Assembly (NCBI GenBank): GCA_022601195.1 | Contig: JAHZIX010000017.1 | Coordinates: forward strand, 310,001 to 374,000 | From: Deltaproteobacteria bacterium | GTDB taxonomy: Bacteria > Acidobacteriota > Thermoanaerobaculia > Multivoradales > JAHZIX01 | Length of the DNA: 64,000 nucleotides | Reading direction: 5' to 3' | Shown: positions 25,276 through 33,000 of the stretch, piece by piece | Numbering within the stretch: the stretch's first letter is position 1 | How the letters are laid out: each line of letters opens with the position of its first letter | Notes under the pieces: model-generated | What the model was told of the DNA's origin: nothing | Database searches by the model: none | Seen by the model: only the letters and a program-made list of their open reading frames with translations | Made by a program: the position numbers and the translations under genes

Positions 25276-27720
25276 CTACATCAGGTCTTGAGGGTCTACG
25301 TCGACGATCAGGTCAGCGCCGGGTTGTTCGGGCACCACCTGAGCCACCAAACGACGCAGTTGGCCGCCGTTGGCTGCCCGCAATAGGAGTTGGAACCGCC
25401 ACTTGCCCCGCAGCTTCTCCAACGGAGCAGGAGCGGGTCCGGTGATCCGGACTCCCCGCGCGAGAGGATGGCGCTCGAAAGCCGCCGCTAGGTCGTCGAG
25501 CTTTCGCCGCCCTCGTAGGCGGTCCGAATCTCTCACCACAATCTGGACCATTCGGGTGAAAGGAGGATAGTGAAAGATGCGGCGGAATCGCATCTCTTCT
25601 GCTGCAAAGGCTTGGTCATCGTTTTTCAAGGCCGCCCGGATGGCGTAGTGGTCCGGGTGGTAGGTCTGAATGACCACCCGCCCGGGCCGTTCCCCGCGCC
25701 CCGCCCGCCCTGCCAGTTGGACCAGAAGATTGTAGGTACGCTCCACGGCACGGAAGTCGGGAAAACCAAGGTAGGTGTCCGCTGACAAAACTCCCGTGAG
25801 GGCGACTCCGGGAAAATGATGTCCCTTGGACACCATCTGAGTACCGATCAATACCTGAGCCTGGCCACTGCCGAATCGTTCCAAGACGGCAGCGGCTCCC
25901 CCCGGTTGGCGCACGGCATCTCGATCCAGAACGGCCGTCGTCGCGAAAGGATAGAGTTCGTGGAATTGTTCTTCGAGGCGTTCGGTACCTGTGCCGATGG
26001 CTTCCAAGGCTTCCTCGCCACAAGCCCCACAGAGGATCGGTACGACCACCGCATCCCCACAGTAATGACAAATGAGGCGCTCATCCCGCCGATGATAGGT
26101 GCGAGGAAGACCACAGTCTTCGCAGCGCATGTCCTCTCCACAAGCACGGCAGAGCAGGACCGGGGAATAGCCCCTTCGGTTTCGCAGCAGGATGACCTGT
26201 GCTCCATCCGCCAGGGTCGCCTCGATCTCCATGCGCAGTCGAGTCGAAAAGAGAATATCGCCGGGTCTTCTCGCTCCCTCTTCTTCCTTCAGGTCCACGA
26301 GGATGCCTTCCGGGAGGCTCCCTTGCCCGGCCCGGGCGGTCAGCTGCAGGGGGCTGTAGCGCCCGGACTCGGCATTGTGGCGGCTTTCCAAGCTAGGAGT
26401 TGCCGAGACGAGAACCACAGCGGCTGAGGAGCTACGGCCTCGGACAAGAGCCAGGTCTCGACCGTTATAGCGAGGATTCGATTCTTGTTTGTAGGCCGAG
26501 TCCTGCTCCTCGTCAACGACGATCAAGCCGACCTTCTCGATGGGGGCGAATATGGCTGACCGGGGCCCTAAAACCACCCGAGCTTCGCCCGCTTGGATTC
26601 GTTCCCACTCCTGTCGGCGCTCGCTGGCTCCCAAGTTGGAGTGCAGAAGCGCCACGAGATCCCCGAATCGCCCACGCACCGCCCGGGCAAGAGCGGGAAC
26701 CAAAGCGATCTCCGGGACCAGCAAGATGGCTCCCCGCCCCATTTCTAGAGCTCCCTCAATGGCTCGAAGGTAAACTTCAGTCTTCCCGGATCCGGTCATC
26801 CCTTGGAGTAGAAATGGGGTAAATTCCTGGCTCTGAATCGCTTTTACCAGGGGCGTCACGGCAGCCGCTTGGTCCGGTCGCAGGATGATGGTTTTTGCTT
26901 CATCGCTACTCATCACGTGGCGATCCAAGGGCAGCCTCTCGACCTGGGTAAACTTGCGAAGTAGCCCGAGGCCGGCGAGGCGCCGCACAACGGCGGCAGT
27001 GCACTCGATGGTGGAACAAATTTCCGCGCTAGTGGCCGGTCGGGCCAAGGCGTCGAGGTATTCGACTACGGCGCGTCCTTTGGCCGACTTGCCGCAAGCT
27101 TCCTTCTGTTGCTCGAGCTCTCCCGGGGCGAGCTCATAGGCGGTGACATAGCGGGCCCCCTTAGCGGAACCATGCTCCCGCAAACGTCCACTCCGATTCA
27201 TCGCTTCGACGGTGGCAGCGAGCCCTTCTCCACCGAGGCTCTTTTGGAGCTCGCTCAAGGAGAGCCGACCGGAGTCTCGCAGCAAGGCCACGACGGAAGC
27301 TTCTTCGGGGTCTCTGGTCGTACCAAAGGCGCCGGCATCGGTGAGGGATACAATTTTCTGCCCCCAGCCAGGGAGGTCCAAAGGCAGGAGAGAGCGCAGC
27401 ACTTCCCCTAGGGGAGAAAAGTAGTAGTCCGAACAGAACCAAGCGAGTTCCAGTAGGTCGGTCGGAATCAGAGACTCCCGATCCACCAACTCGCTGATGG
27501 GGCGGGTTCGGATCCCCTCCGGTGCCGATTCGGGGAACCCGACGATCACTCCCACCAGGCGACGCTTCCCCACCTGCACTTTGACCCTCATGCCGAGTCC
27601 GATGATCGGACGAAACCCCTCGGGGATATCGTAAGTTAGGGGACCCGGAAGAGGAACTGGAACAGCTACGGCAGCAAAAGTGGGTGCAGCCGGCGGGGAA
27701 AGGTCCCGAGCTTGAGACAT
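25276..27720 (-). CDS. priA: Primosomal replication restart helicase PriA
   Basis: The 814-aa protein has the N-terminal 3'-end binding domain, Walker A MTGSGKTEVYLRAIEGAL, the DEEQ box (VDEEQDSAYKQESNPRYNGRDLA), zinc-binding cysteine pairs (LCRACGEDMRCEDCG, CHYCG, CGACG) and helicase motifs V/VI (GTQMVSKGHHFPGV, LVQLAGRAGRGERPGRV). It restarts stalled replication forks. The first visible gene boundary upstream is 23 bp away. Confidence 0.96.
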   Translation of the reverse strand: MSQARDLSPPAAPTFAAVAVPVPLPGPLTYDIPEGFRPIIGLGMRVKVQVGKRRLVGVIVGFPESAPEGIRTRPISELVDRESLIPTDLLELAWFCSDYYFSPLGEVLRSLLPLDLPGWGQKIVSLTDAGAFGTTRDPEEASVVALLRDSGRLSLSELQKSLGGEGLAATVEAMNRSGRLREHGSAKGARYVTAYELAPGELEQQKEACGKSAKGRAVVEYLDALARPATSAEICSTIECTAAVVRRLAGLGLLRKFTQVERLPLDRHVMSSDEAKTIILRPDQAAAVTPLVKAIQSQEFTPFLLQGMTGSGKTEVYLRAIEGALEMGRGAILLVPEIALVPALARAVRGRFGDLVALLHSNLGASERRQEWERIQAGEARVVLGPRSAIFAPIEKVGLIVVDEEQDSAYKQESNPRYNGRDLALVRGRSSSAAVVLVSATPSLESRHNAESGRYSPLQLTARAGQGSLPEGILVDLKEEEGARRPGDILFSTRLRMEIEATLADGAQVILLRNRRGYSPVLLCRACGEDMRCEDCGLPRTYHRRDERLICHYCGDAVVVPILCGACGEEALEAIGTGTERLEEQFHELYPFATTAVLDRDAVRQPGGAAAVLERFGSGQAQVLIGTQMVSKGHHFPGVALTGVLSADTYLGFPDFRAVERTYNLLVQLAGRAGRGERPGRVVIQTYHPDHYAIRAALKNDDQAFAAEEMRFRRIFHYPPFTRMVQIVVRDSDRLRGRRKLDDLAAAFERHPLARGVRITGPAPAPLEKLRGKWRFQLLLRAANGGQLRRLVAQVVPEQPGADLIVDVDPQDLM

Positions 27721-27743
27721 GGTGGCAATGGTTGGCAGTTAGC

Positions 27744-28019
27744 TCAGGAAGGCCCGGAAGCGGCCGCCTGGCGGCACCCGTCCGAGCAGTAGAGAGTGCC
27801 CGAGCTCTCGCTCACCACTTCCTCGAAGGGGAAGTGAAGCTCGCACACTGCGCAGCGAACCAAGGCTTGCGCCTCTGGGTGGGCCGGAGCCTTGGGAGTC
27901 TGTCCTCCTGCCGACAAAGGCTCTTGTCGGGCGTCGCCGGGGAGGTTCTGACGAACCCACCGGACGATCAGCTCGAAGGCGATCCAAAGCAGCACGATGA
28001 GAAGAACGAGTCGAGTCAT
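27744..28019 (-). CDS. Small membrane-anchored zinc-ribbon protein (PP0621-like)
   Basis: The 91-aa protein has an N-terminal transmembrane helix (LVLLIVLLWIAFELIVRWV) and a C-terminal four-cysteine site CAVC...YCSDGC suggestive of zinc binding. The arrangement matches the uncharacterised PP0621 family; the function is unknown. It lies 6 bp after the TPR gene and 23 bp before priA. Confidence 0.65.
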   Translation of the reverse strand: MTRLVLLIVLLWIAFELIVRWVRQNLPGDARQEPLSAGGQTPKAPAHPEAQALVRCAVCELHFPFEEVVSESSGTLYCSDGCRQAAASGPS

Positions 28020-28025
28020 TCTGTC

Positions 28026-28673
28026 TTATCCGGCGGCCTGGCGTCGCCGATCGATTTCATCACTCAGTCGTTTGACTTCCAGATCACCGGGCCGAAGCTT
28101 CCTCAATTGCTCTAGGGCAGCTCCCGCTGCGGCATAGTCGCCAAGATCGATGCCGAGGACGATGGTCTTGTTATAGAAAGCCAGCCAATGATCTGCCTTG
28201 CCCTCCAGGGCCTGATCAAAAGCCTGTATGGCTTCAGGGAAAAGGCCTTCAGCTCGATAGCAGATGCCGAGATCGGTCAGTACGTCGCTGTCTCCCGGCT
28301 GCAAAGTCAAGTAGCGCTGGTAGAGCTCCCGGGCTCGGCTCCAATTGCTAATGTCGAAGTTCATGTTGGCTAGTTGGCGTATGGCCTCAGCATCGTTGGG
28401 GTTCTCTGCCACGCGGCGCGCTAACTGCTGCACCATTGCGTTCGGCGGGCCTCCGGAGTTGGGCATCCCTCCGCCTTGGGTTGCTGGAGCAGTACCAGGG
28501 TTCGTGGCCTGACCTCCTGCCTCGGCCTGTGCTTCGCCATGAATCCGAGGCTGCGGTTGAACCTTAGCCATGCGTTCTTGAATCATGTAGCCGGCGATGA
28601 AGCCGCACAGGCTACCGATGACGAGGAAGAGAACGTTGTCCTTATTCACTTTGCTCCATTCAGAGGGCTCCAT
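28026..28673 (-). CDS. Membrane-anchored TPR protein
   Basis: The 215-aa protein has an N-terminal transmembrane helix (NVLFLVIGSLCGFIAGYMI), a Gly/Pro-rich linker and three to four tetratricopeptide repeats (for example DVLTDLGICYRAEGLFPEAIQAFDQAL). It resembles CcmH/NrfG-type TPR scaffold proteins, but no cytochrome maturation genes are near. The start is uncertain: three copies of a 14-bp repeat each bring an ATG, and an in-frame GTG eight codons inside is preceded by GGAG. Confidence 0.75.
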   Translation of the reverse strand: MEPSEWSKVNKDNVLFLVIGSLCGFIAGYMIQERMAKVQPQPRIHGEAQAEAGGQATNPGTAPATQGGGMPNSGGPPNAMVQQLARRVAENPNDAEAIRQLANMNFDISNWSRARELYQRYLTLQPGDSDVLTDLGICYRAEGLFPEAIQAFDQALEGKADHWLAFYNKTIVLGIDLGDYAAAGAALEQLRKLRPGDLEVKRLSDEIDRRRQAAG

Positions 28674-28697
28674 TCAGAAGGCTTCATTCAGAATGCC
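28657..28697. repeat. 14-bp tandem repeat (about 3 copies) across a start codon
   Basis: CATTCAGAGGGCTC, CATTCAGAAGGCTT and CATTCAGAATGCC follow head to tail. On the minus strand each unit contains ATG, out of frame with the next by two bases. The repeat spans the assigned start of the TPR gene, so copy-number change would alter the translation initiation region. Confidence 0.75.
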
Positions 28698-28855
28698 TAT
28701 CTCAAGCCCTTTTGCTTGGGGGAGATTTATCAAACCACTTTGGCTGGTTGGTACCAACCTTCGTGTTCACGGATTGCATGATTCTTGACTCCCCAGGACC
28801 TTTCATAGCCTACAGGGAAGCACCCTGTCGTCGGAGGGTTTTTCTTCTCGGGACC

Positions 28856-29623
28856 CTAGGGCTCCGTTTCGTCGTCCTCTTCCGGCTCATCAACGGTCTC
28901 GTTCGCCAGCAGTTTCTCAGCTTTCCAATCGCCTCGCGCTGGTCGTCCATCGGCGAGTTCCATGGCGGTCCAATACCCGGAGATCTTGCGGGTTACCGGG
29001 TCGATCTCCCCAATCCAAATGGCGTCCAAGCCCCTTAGAGAGTCCACCTTTTCCAAACGCAAGTTGCCACCGCTGTAGGTCCCCCGAAGGGATCCCCCTC
29101 CCCCGTTCTCTAACCGATAGGAACCGGTCACGAGGTTGGTGGAGAACCGCAGCTCGAGCCAACCTTCCTGATCATCCGGGTCGAGTTCGAGGCTCCAGCG
29201 GCCGCTCAAAGGGTCAGCCAGTGCCGTGGACCCGAAGGCCTCCACTTCGATTCGACCCTCGAGAGCAGATGTTCTGCGAAGTCGATCATAGAGCCGGCGC
29301 CGAAGCTCTCCACTGCGGCGGTTGGCTCCGGCTACCGCCACCTCAGCGAGAGATGCCTCCGTTTCTAGCCCTTCGAGCTCGGCGACAGAAACACTTCGGC
29401 CTTCCACCAAGACATCGATGGCGGCGAGGGCGTTCTCGAGCTGTCCCAAGGCTTCTTTTTGCTCTCGCCGAGCGGTAGCAAAAAGACGAAGATCCTCCGC
29501 CAGGAGTTGTCGCTCGACATCTAGCTGGGCGGTCAAGACCGTCACGGTATCTGCCCCCAAAGCGGCGGGAGCTGTTTGGAGAAGGAGAAGCGAAAGCAGT
29601 AGGAAACCCATTGAGTGCTTCAT
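28856..29623 (-). CDS. Secreted protein with coiled coil and beta-rich domain, unknown function
   Basis: The 255-aa protein has a signal peptide (MGFLLLSLLLLQTAPAALG), an alpha-helical coiled-coil region (about residues 25-115, rich in Leu, Glu, Arg), then a domain with repeated beta-like segments (GRWSLELD, GWLELRFSTNLVTGSYRLENGG, LRGTYSGGNLRL, GYWTAMELADGRPARGDW) that suggests a small lipocalin-like barrel. The C-terminus is acidic. No family was recognised. It stands alone between the TPR gene and carD. Confidence 0.6.
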   Translation of the reverse strand: MKHSMGFLLLSLLLLQTAPAALGADTVTVLTAQLDVERQLLAEDLRLFATARREQKEALGQLENALAAIDVLVEGRSVSVAELEGLETEASLAEVAVAGANRRSGELRRRLYDRLRRTSALEGRIEVEAFGSTALADPLSGRWSLELDPDDQEGWLELRFSTNLVTGSYRLENGGGGSLRGTYSGGNLRLEKVDSLRGLDAIWIGEIDPVTRKISGYWTAMELADGRPARGDWKAEKLLANETVDEPEEDDETEP

Positions 29624-29665
29624 AGCGCGGGCATTCTAGCAGTCTGCTCCTCCCGAGCCCAGATG

Positions 29666-29690
29666 AAAAAAGCCGCCCCTCAGGAGCGGC
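29666..29690 (-). terminator. Intrinsic terminator of carD
   Basis: On the minus strand GCCGCTCC-TGA-GGGGCGGC forms an 8-bp stem followed directly by six T. It lies about 70 bases after the carD stop. Confidence 0.8.
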
Positions 29691-29761
29691 ATTCTTCATG
29701 GAACAAAAACTCTCCGCAGCGAGCCCTCAGGCAAGCCGGGAGCTTTTGGCAAATCGGGAAC

Positions 29762-30283
29762 CTAGCTGGCAGCTTTGATGGCCTGGCTACGCTTCGCCAA
29801 GCTACATTCCAAGGCTTCCTCAACCAGCTCGAGAGCTTTTTCTTCGTCGATGTTCTTGACGTGAGCAACTTCACTGACGATGAAGTACTTGGCCCGCTCG
29901 TACATCTTCTTCTCCCGGAAAGATAGGCTCTTTTTCTCACTCACCAAGCGTAGATTCTTTAGAACCTCAGCTACGTCGGTGAGATTGCCTGTCTTCATTT
30001 TGTCCAGGTTCTGCTTGTACCGGCCTTTCCAATCCTTGTACGTATCGATATTGCCGTCTTCGAGAATCGCGAAGAGATTGCGGATCGCCTTGGCGTCGCA
30101 AAGAGGGCGAAGGCCGACCAAATCAAGATTGGCCTTCGGAACCATTCCCTTGGAATTATTGGAGAGGAAGCGCAGGTAGAAATAGACCTGCTCGACGCCG
30201 TCGATACTCCCTTCCTCGATCTTCTCGATGAGACTGACCCCGTGGCTGGGGTAAACAACCTTCTGGCCGACCTTGAATGTCAC
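29762..30283 (-). CDS. carD: CarD/CdnL family RNA polymerase-binding regulator
   Basis: The 173-aa protein begins FKVGQKVVYPSHGVSLIEKIEE, the Tudor-like RNA polymerase interaction domain shared by CarD, CdnL and Mfd, and has a helical C-terminal DNA-binding domain (LSFREKKMYERAKYFIVSEVAHVKNIDEEKALELVEEAL). CarD stabilises open promoter complexes, especially at rRNA and housekeeping promoters. It is monocistronic with its own consensus promoter and terminator. The name CdnL would be equally suitable. Confidence 0.92.
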   Translation of the reverse strand: MTFKVGQKVVYPSHGVSLIEKIEEGSIDGVEQVYFYLRFLSNNSKGMVPKANLDLVGLRPLCDAKAIRNLFAILEDGNIDTYKDWKGRYKQNLDKMKTGNLTDVAEVLKNLRLVSEKKSLSFREKKMYERAKYFIVSEVAHVKNIDEEKALELVEEALECSLAKRSQAIKAAS

Positions 30284-30360
30284 CTATGAGTTCTCCTATC
30301 CTGATCAGGTCGCGTATCGTTCTGCCGTAAACCAATGAAAGTAGACCACTTACCATCTAT

Positions 30361-30390
30361 TTTATACAGCATTAAGGGGCCGCTTGTCAA
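30361..30390 (-). promoter_or_regulatory. Sigma-70 promoter of carD
   Basis: On the minus strand TTGACA and TATAAA are separated by 18 bp, about 70 bases upstream of the carD ATG. Both hexamers are near-consensus. Confidence 0.75.
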
Positions 30391-30431
30391 GTTCTTTGTC
30401 ACCCACAGATGTCTAGGAATTCACTTCTAGG

Positions 30432-30460
30432 TTGACACCGCCCCGTTGAGCGCCTAGGAT
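30432..30460 (+). promoter_or_regulatory. Sigma-70 promoter of tRNA-Leu
   Basis: TTGACA (30432-30437) and TAGGAT (30455-30460) are separated by 17 bp, and the -10 ends 12 bases before the first tRNA nucleotide, as expected for a stable-RNA promoter. Confidence 0.75.
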
Positions 30461-30472
30461 CTCGTTTCCCAC

Positions 30473-30559
30473 GCCGGAGTGGCGGAATTGGCAGACGCAG
30501 GGGACTCAAAATCCCCCGCCTTTACGGGCTTGAGGGTTCGAGTCCCTCCTCCGGCACCA
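30473..30559 (+). tRNA. tRNA-Leu (anticodon CAA)
   Basis: GCCGGAG at the 5' end pairs with CTCCGGC before the discriminator A and an encoded CCA. The anticodon arm is GGGGA-CTCAAAA-TCCCC, giving anticodon CAA (codon UUG). The T arm GAGGGTTCGAGTCCCTC and a long variable arm, typical of class II tRNAs, are present; length 87 nt. Confidence 0.97.
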
Positions 30560-31018
30560 GCTATCCACATCTCAGCGCCTACCACGCCAGCTGCTTCGTT
30601 CCAGATTTGCTGAAAAGAGACTTCTGAGATGAGGGCATCCCTCCGAACTAGAGTCGAATCCTGGGCTAGAAACGGTCGAGAATTCTCTAGCGTTAGAACT
30701 GCTCTAGAAGCGTAAGTCCCCTTAGATCCGATTCTTTCCGTGCTCCGTATCCCCGATTAGTCCCGAGCCCGATGTTCTCATCAACTTCGCTGCGAATCAC
30801 CGAAGTTGCCTGGAGCTGTTCGTGGGAAGGCGCCTGTCACGGAGCTGTATTCCGCCAGAGCCATAAAGCGAGCTTCTGACTGCATGGATTCATGTCAGAT
30901 GGGTGGAACTGTGCCTGGATACTTCGAAGGTCTAGGTTGGGCTAGAAGAGCAGCGATGCCGGGGCCGTAGAGTCACCAGGTAGTCTCAGCGGGTCTCCCC
31001 TGCTCGTTGTCTCTGATT
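30560..31018. other. Intergenic stretch without recognised gene
   Basis: About 460 bp between tRNA-Leu and the conserved element upstream of the first Cys-rich peptide. No coding frame, terminator or RNA gene could be supported. tRNA-Leu at the edge of an accessory stretch is a common integration position, but no attachment repeat or integrase was seen. Confidence 0.4.
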
Positions 31019-31019
31019 T

Positions 31020-31057
31020 GCTGATCTCATCATGGCGCCCTGCGCTTTTGATGCAAC
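31020..31057 (+). promoter_or_regulatory. Conserved structured element upstream of Cys-rich peptide 1
   Basis: The segment can fold as nested stems CATC/GATG enclosing GGCGC-CCT-GCGCT. The 72 bases before the ATG align without gaps to the 72 bases before peptide 2 (40341-40412), with the stem-forming core almost unchanged. The inner stem shows a G-T in place of an A-T pair in the other copy, so pairing is retained. It could be an operator or an RNA structure. Confidence 0.55.
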
Positions 31058-31090
31058 TCGAAATGGTTTGTTTTTCTTTGGAGAAATCTT

Positions 31091-31438
31091 ATGAAGATTA
31101 CCCTCACGCTAGCCGCCTTTTTGCTCATCGCCTGCTTTCCCAGCCTTCTCTTAGCAAACGACGATATGAAGCCCGTGGCGCCTACCGAAGGCGCCGAGAA
31201 CGCAGTCTTGGACGGAAGAGTCGATCCCATCTCGGAGGAAGGCACCGCGGAACCGCAGGAAATCGATCTTCAACCCCCGGCAGAAAGCGAGAAAACCCTG
31301 TCGTCCTGTCTCTTCTACAAAAACGTTCAGTGTTTCAGAGAGGGGGAAAGGTGCCGCTGCAATTTGACCACGGGTGAGCCGGCCGTCTGCCTCTGCACCG
31401 ATCTCATCATGGGCGGCCTTGTCTGGGTCTGCACCTAA
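31091..31438 (+). CDS. Small secreted Cys-rich peptide 1 (7-Cys family)
   Basis: The 115-aa protein has a signal peptide (MKITLTLAAFLLIACFPSLLLA), an acidic Pro/Glu-rich spacer ending in EIDLQPP, and a C-terminal domain with cysteines at 73, 81, 88, 90, 100, 102 and 114. The spacing C-x7-C-x6-C-x-C-x9-C-x-C-x11-C is identical in peptide 2 at 40.4 kb, which also shares GEP before Cys100 and W-x-C at the end. A GGAGAAA SD lies eight bases upstream. The layout resembles a secreted disulfide-rich peptide with a cleavable proregion; no known family was recognised and the function is open. Confidence 0.75.
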   Translation: MKITLTLAAFLLIACFPSLLLANDDMKPVAPTEGAENAVLDGRVDPISEEGTAEPQEIDLQPPAESEKTLSSCLFYKNVQCFREGERCRCNLTTGEPAVCLCTDLIMGGLVWVCT

Positions 31439-31476
31439 CTTAGATCCCTCTATAGATGAGGCAGGCGCGGCCTCAC

Positions 31477-31508
31477 CGGCCCTTTGGGTTTCCCAGAGGG
31501 CCGTTTTC
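31477..31508 (+). terminator. Intrinsic terminator after Cys-rich peptide 1
   Basis: CGGCCCTTTGGG-TTT-CCCAGAGGGCCG forms a 12-bp stem (one G-T pair) followed by TTTTC. A related hairpin follows peptide 2. Confidence 0.85.
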
Positions 31509-31557
31509 ACAGAATTCTCTTTCACAGAGTCTCGAACCTCGCTGACGCATCGGCTCT

Positions 31558-31573
31558 CCCTTTGGGACGTTAC
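31558..31573 (+). promoter_or_regulatory. 16-nt motif shared with the kinase upstream region
   Basis: CCCTTTGGGACGTTAC lies 65 bases before the dockerin-1 ATG. The identical 16 bases occur in the same orientation relative to the kinase gene at 35853-35868 (minus strand). It may be a promoter element for the adjacent ECF sigma factor or another shared operator. Confidence 0.5.
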
Positions 31574-31638
31574 TTGGTGAGAGTGGAAGGCAAACCGCCG
31601 ACCACATACCTATGACTTCGAACTGGGAGGAGACCCCC

Positions 31639-32265
31639 ATGACTGAGAGACTGTTGAGCTATACGACCAAATTGCTGCCGATCATCGCTGTGGCCGTGCT
31701 GTTTTTTACCAGCCAGCCGGTCCAAGCCTTCGATGGCTGCAAGGCAGTAGACTTCGACGACGACGGGGTGGTCTCCTTGTCAGACTTGGTGATCTTGAAC
31801 GACCCGAACGTCTTCGGGCAGCCGAACGCCCGCCTCGATGTCGACGGCAGCGGTGCGGTCGATCTAGCGGACTTCTATTTTCTGGCAGGTTTTATTGGCC
31901 AGACTTGTAGCGGATGCACTGCCAACCTGGTAAGTCCAGCTCGGCCTCCGGTGGTCGATGGGGCGGACCGTAGCGCTCTGGAAAGTGCCTACGGAAGGGA
32001 TTGCCGTGGCGATCTCAATCGGGACGGTGTGGTTGACGACGACCTCGATAACGATCTCTTTGGGGTCTACCTCAACAACCCCGCCCCACCGGGTTCGCCC
32101 CAGGCCCGTGCGGACTTCAACGAGGATCAGGTCGTAGATCTCCTAGATGTCAATCTTTTCGTAGCCATGATCGGTACCGACTGCACGGTGGATCTCAATA
32201 AGGATGGCGCCGTCGATACAAACGACCTGTGGGCGCTGCTCGCTGCCTGGGGACCATGTCCTTAG
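31639..32265 (+). CDS. Secreted dockerin-like EF-hand protein 1
   Basis: From the ATG preceded by GGGAGGAG the protein is 208 aa with a signal peptide (LPIIAVAVLFFTSQPVQA). The rest consists of about five dockerin type I-like calcium-binding loops (DFDDDGVVSLSDL, DVDGSGAVDLADF, DLNRDGVVDDDL, DFNEDQVVDLLDV, DLNKDGAVDTNDL), with three of them separated by paired cysteines, ending DLWALLAAWGPCP. Dockerins bind cohesins in cellulosomes, but no cohesin or glycosidase is in the window, so a general calcium-stabilised surface protein is more likely. It is followed immediately by a paralogue. Confidence 0.8.
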   Translation: MTERLLSYTTKLLPIIAVAVLFFTSQPVQAFDGCKAVDFDDDGVVSLSDLVILNDPNVFGQPNARLDVDGSGAVDLADFYFLAGFIGQTCSGCTANLVSPARPPVVDGADRSALESAYGRDCRGDLNRDGVVDDDLDNDLFGVYLNNPAPPGSPQARADFNEDQVVDLLDVNLFVAMIGTDCTVDLNKDGAVDTNDLWALLAAWGPCP

Positions 32266-32279
32266 GAGGTCACTACGCG

Positions 32280-32999
32280 GTGCGTGTGGGTATTCCCGCG
32301 CACCGCCTCCTCACCTTTCTCATCTCGCTGTCGAGTCTGCTCGCTGCGTCACCGTCCTTTGCCTTTGATGGCTGCCGAGCCGCCGACTTCGATGGCGATG
32401 GAGTCGTGAGCGAGGAGGACTTGACGCATATTCAAGGCGTCCTCATTGAGGGGTTCGGTGAGCGAGAGGATCTGGACGGTGACGGCTTCGTCACCGAAGC
32501 TGATGTGCTGTTGGTACAGCGTTACGCACGGCCCTGTGAGGATTGTCCGAGCATCGCCTGCAACGGTTGCCCGGCCGATTTTGACGGTTCAGGCCTCGTA
32601 GATGAGGAGGATCGGGAAGACCTCTTGAGGGCACTCGGTCACGACTGCCGCTTCAATCTCAACCGAGATGGTCTGATCTGCCCGTGGGACCTGAGGCTTT
32701 TTGGTGCTTACCTGGGGAGCCCTGAACCCCTATCCGTGGCAGCAGCACGAGCCGATTTCGATGGCAACGGCCAGGTCAACGAAACCGACATGTACATGCT
32801 CTCTTCGCGCATTCCGGAGAACCCTGAGGACTGGGATCGCCTTTGTGCCCGCGACCTCAACCACGATGGAATCGTCGGTGCAGACGATCTCTGGTTCCTT
32901 CTTGCCGAATGGGGTTCGTGCCCGGAGGAAAATGGTCACGGGGAGAGAGCCCAGTCTAAGCCCGACGTTTGCGATACTGAAGATCGGTTCATTTTCTGA
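32280..32999 (+). CDS. Secreted dockerin-like EF-hand protein 2
   Basis: The best start is GTG 32280, eight bases after TAGGAGGT, which itself overlaps the stop of dockerin 1; the ORF track start lies inside the previous gene. The protein (239 aa) has a signal peptide (LLTFLISLSSLLAASPSFA) and loops DFDGDGVVSEEDL, DLDGDGFVTEADV, DFDGSGLVDEEDR, NLNRDGLICPWDL, DFDGNGQVNETDM and DLNHDGIVGADDL. It shares FDGC at the mature N-terminus and DLWFLLAEWGSCP near the end with protein 1, so the two are tandem duplicates. A polar tail of about 25 residues follows. It converges with the kinase gene with a 1-bp gap. Confidence 0.78.
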   Translation: MRVGIPAHRLLTFLISLSSLLAASPSFAFDGCRAADFDGDGVVSEEDLTHIQGVLIEGFGEREDLDGDGFVTEADVLLVQRYARPCEDCPSIACNGCPADFDGSGLVDEEDREDLLRALGHDCRFNLNRDGLICPWDLRLFGAYLGSPEPLSVAAARADFDGNGQVNETDMYMLSSRIPENPEDWDRLCARDLNHDGIVGADDLWFLLAEWGSCPEENGHGERAQSKPDVCDTEDRFIF

Positions 33000-33000
33000 G

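Noticed and set aside
30473-31090. Integrated genomic island at tRNA-Leu
   Set aside because: No integrase, no duplicated tRNA 3' end noticed, no transposase; the accessory character of 31-48 kb is real but integration cannot be shown.
31639-32999. Cellulosome component interpretation of the dockerin-like proteins
   Set aside because: No cohesin, scaffoldin or glycoside hydrolase domain occurs in the window, and the EF-hand loops make up the entire proteins.
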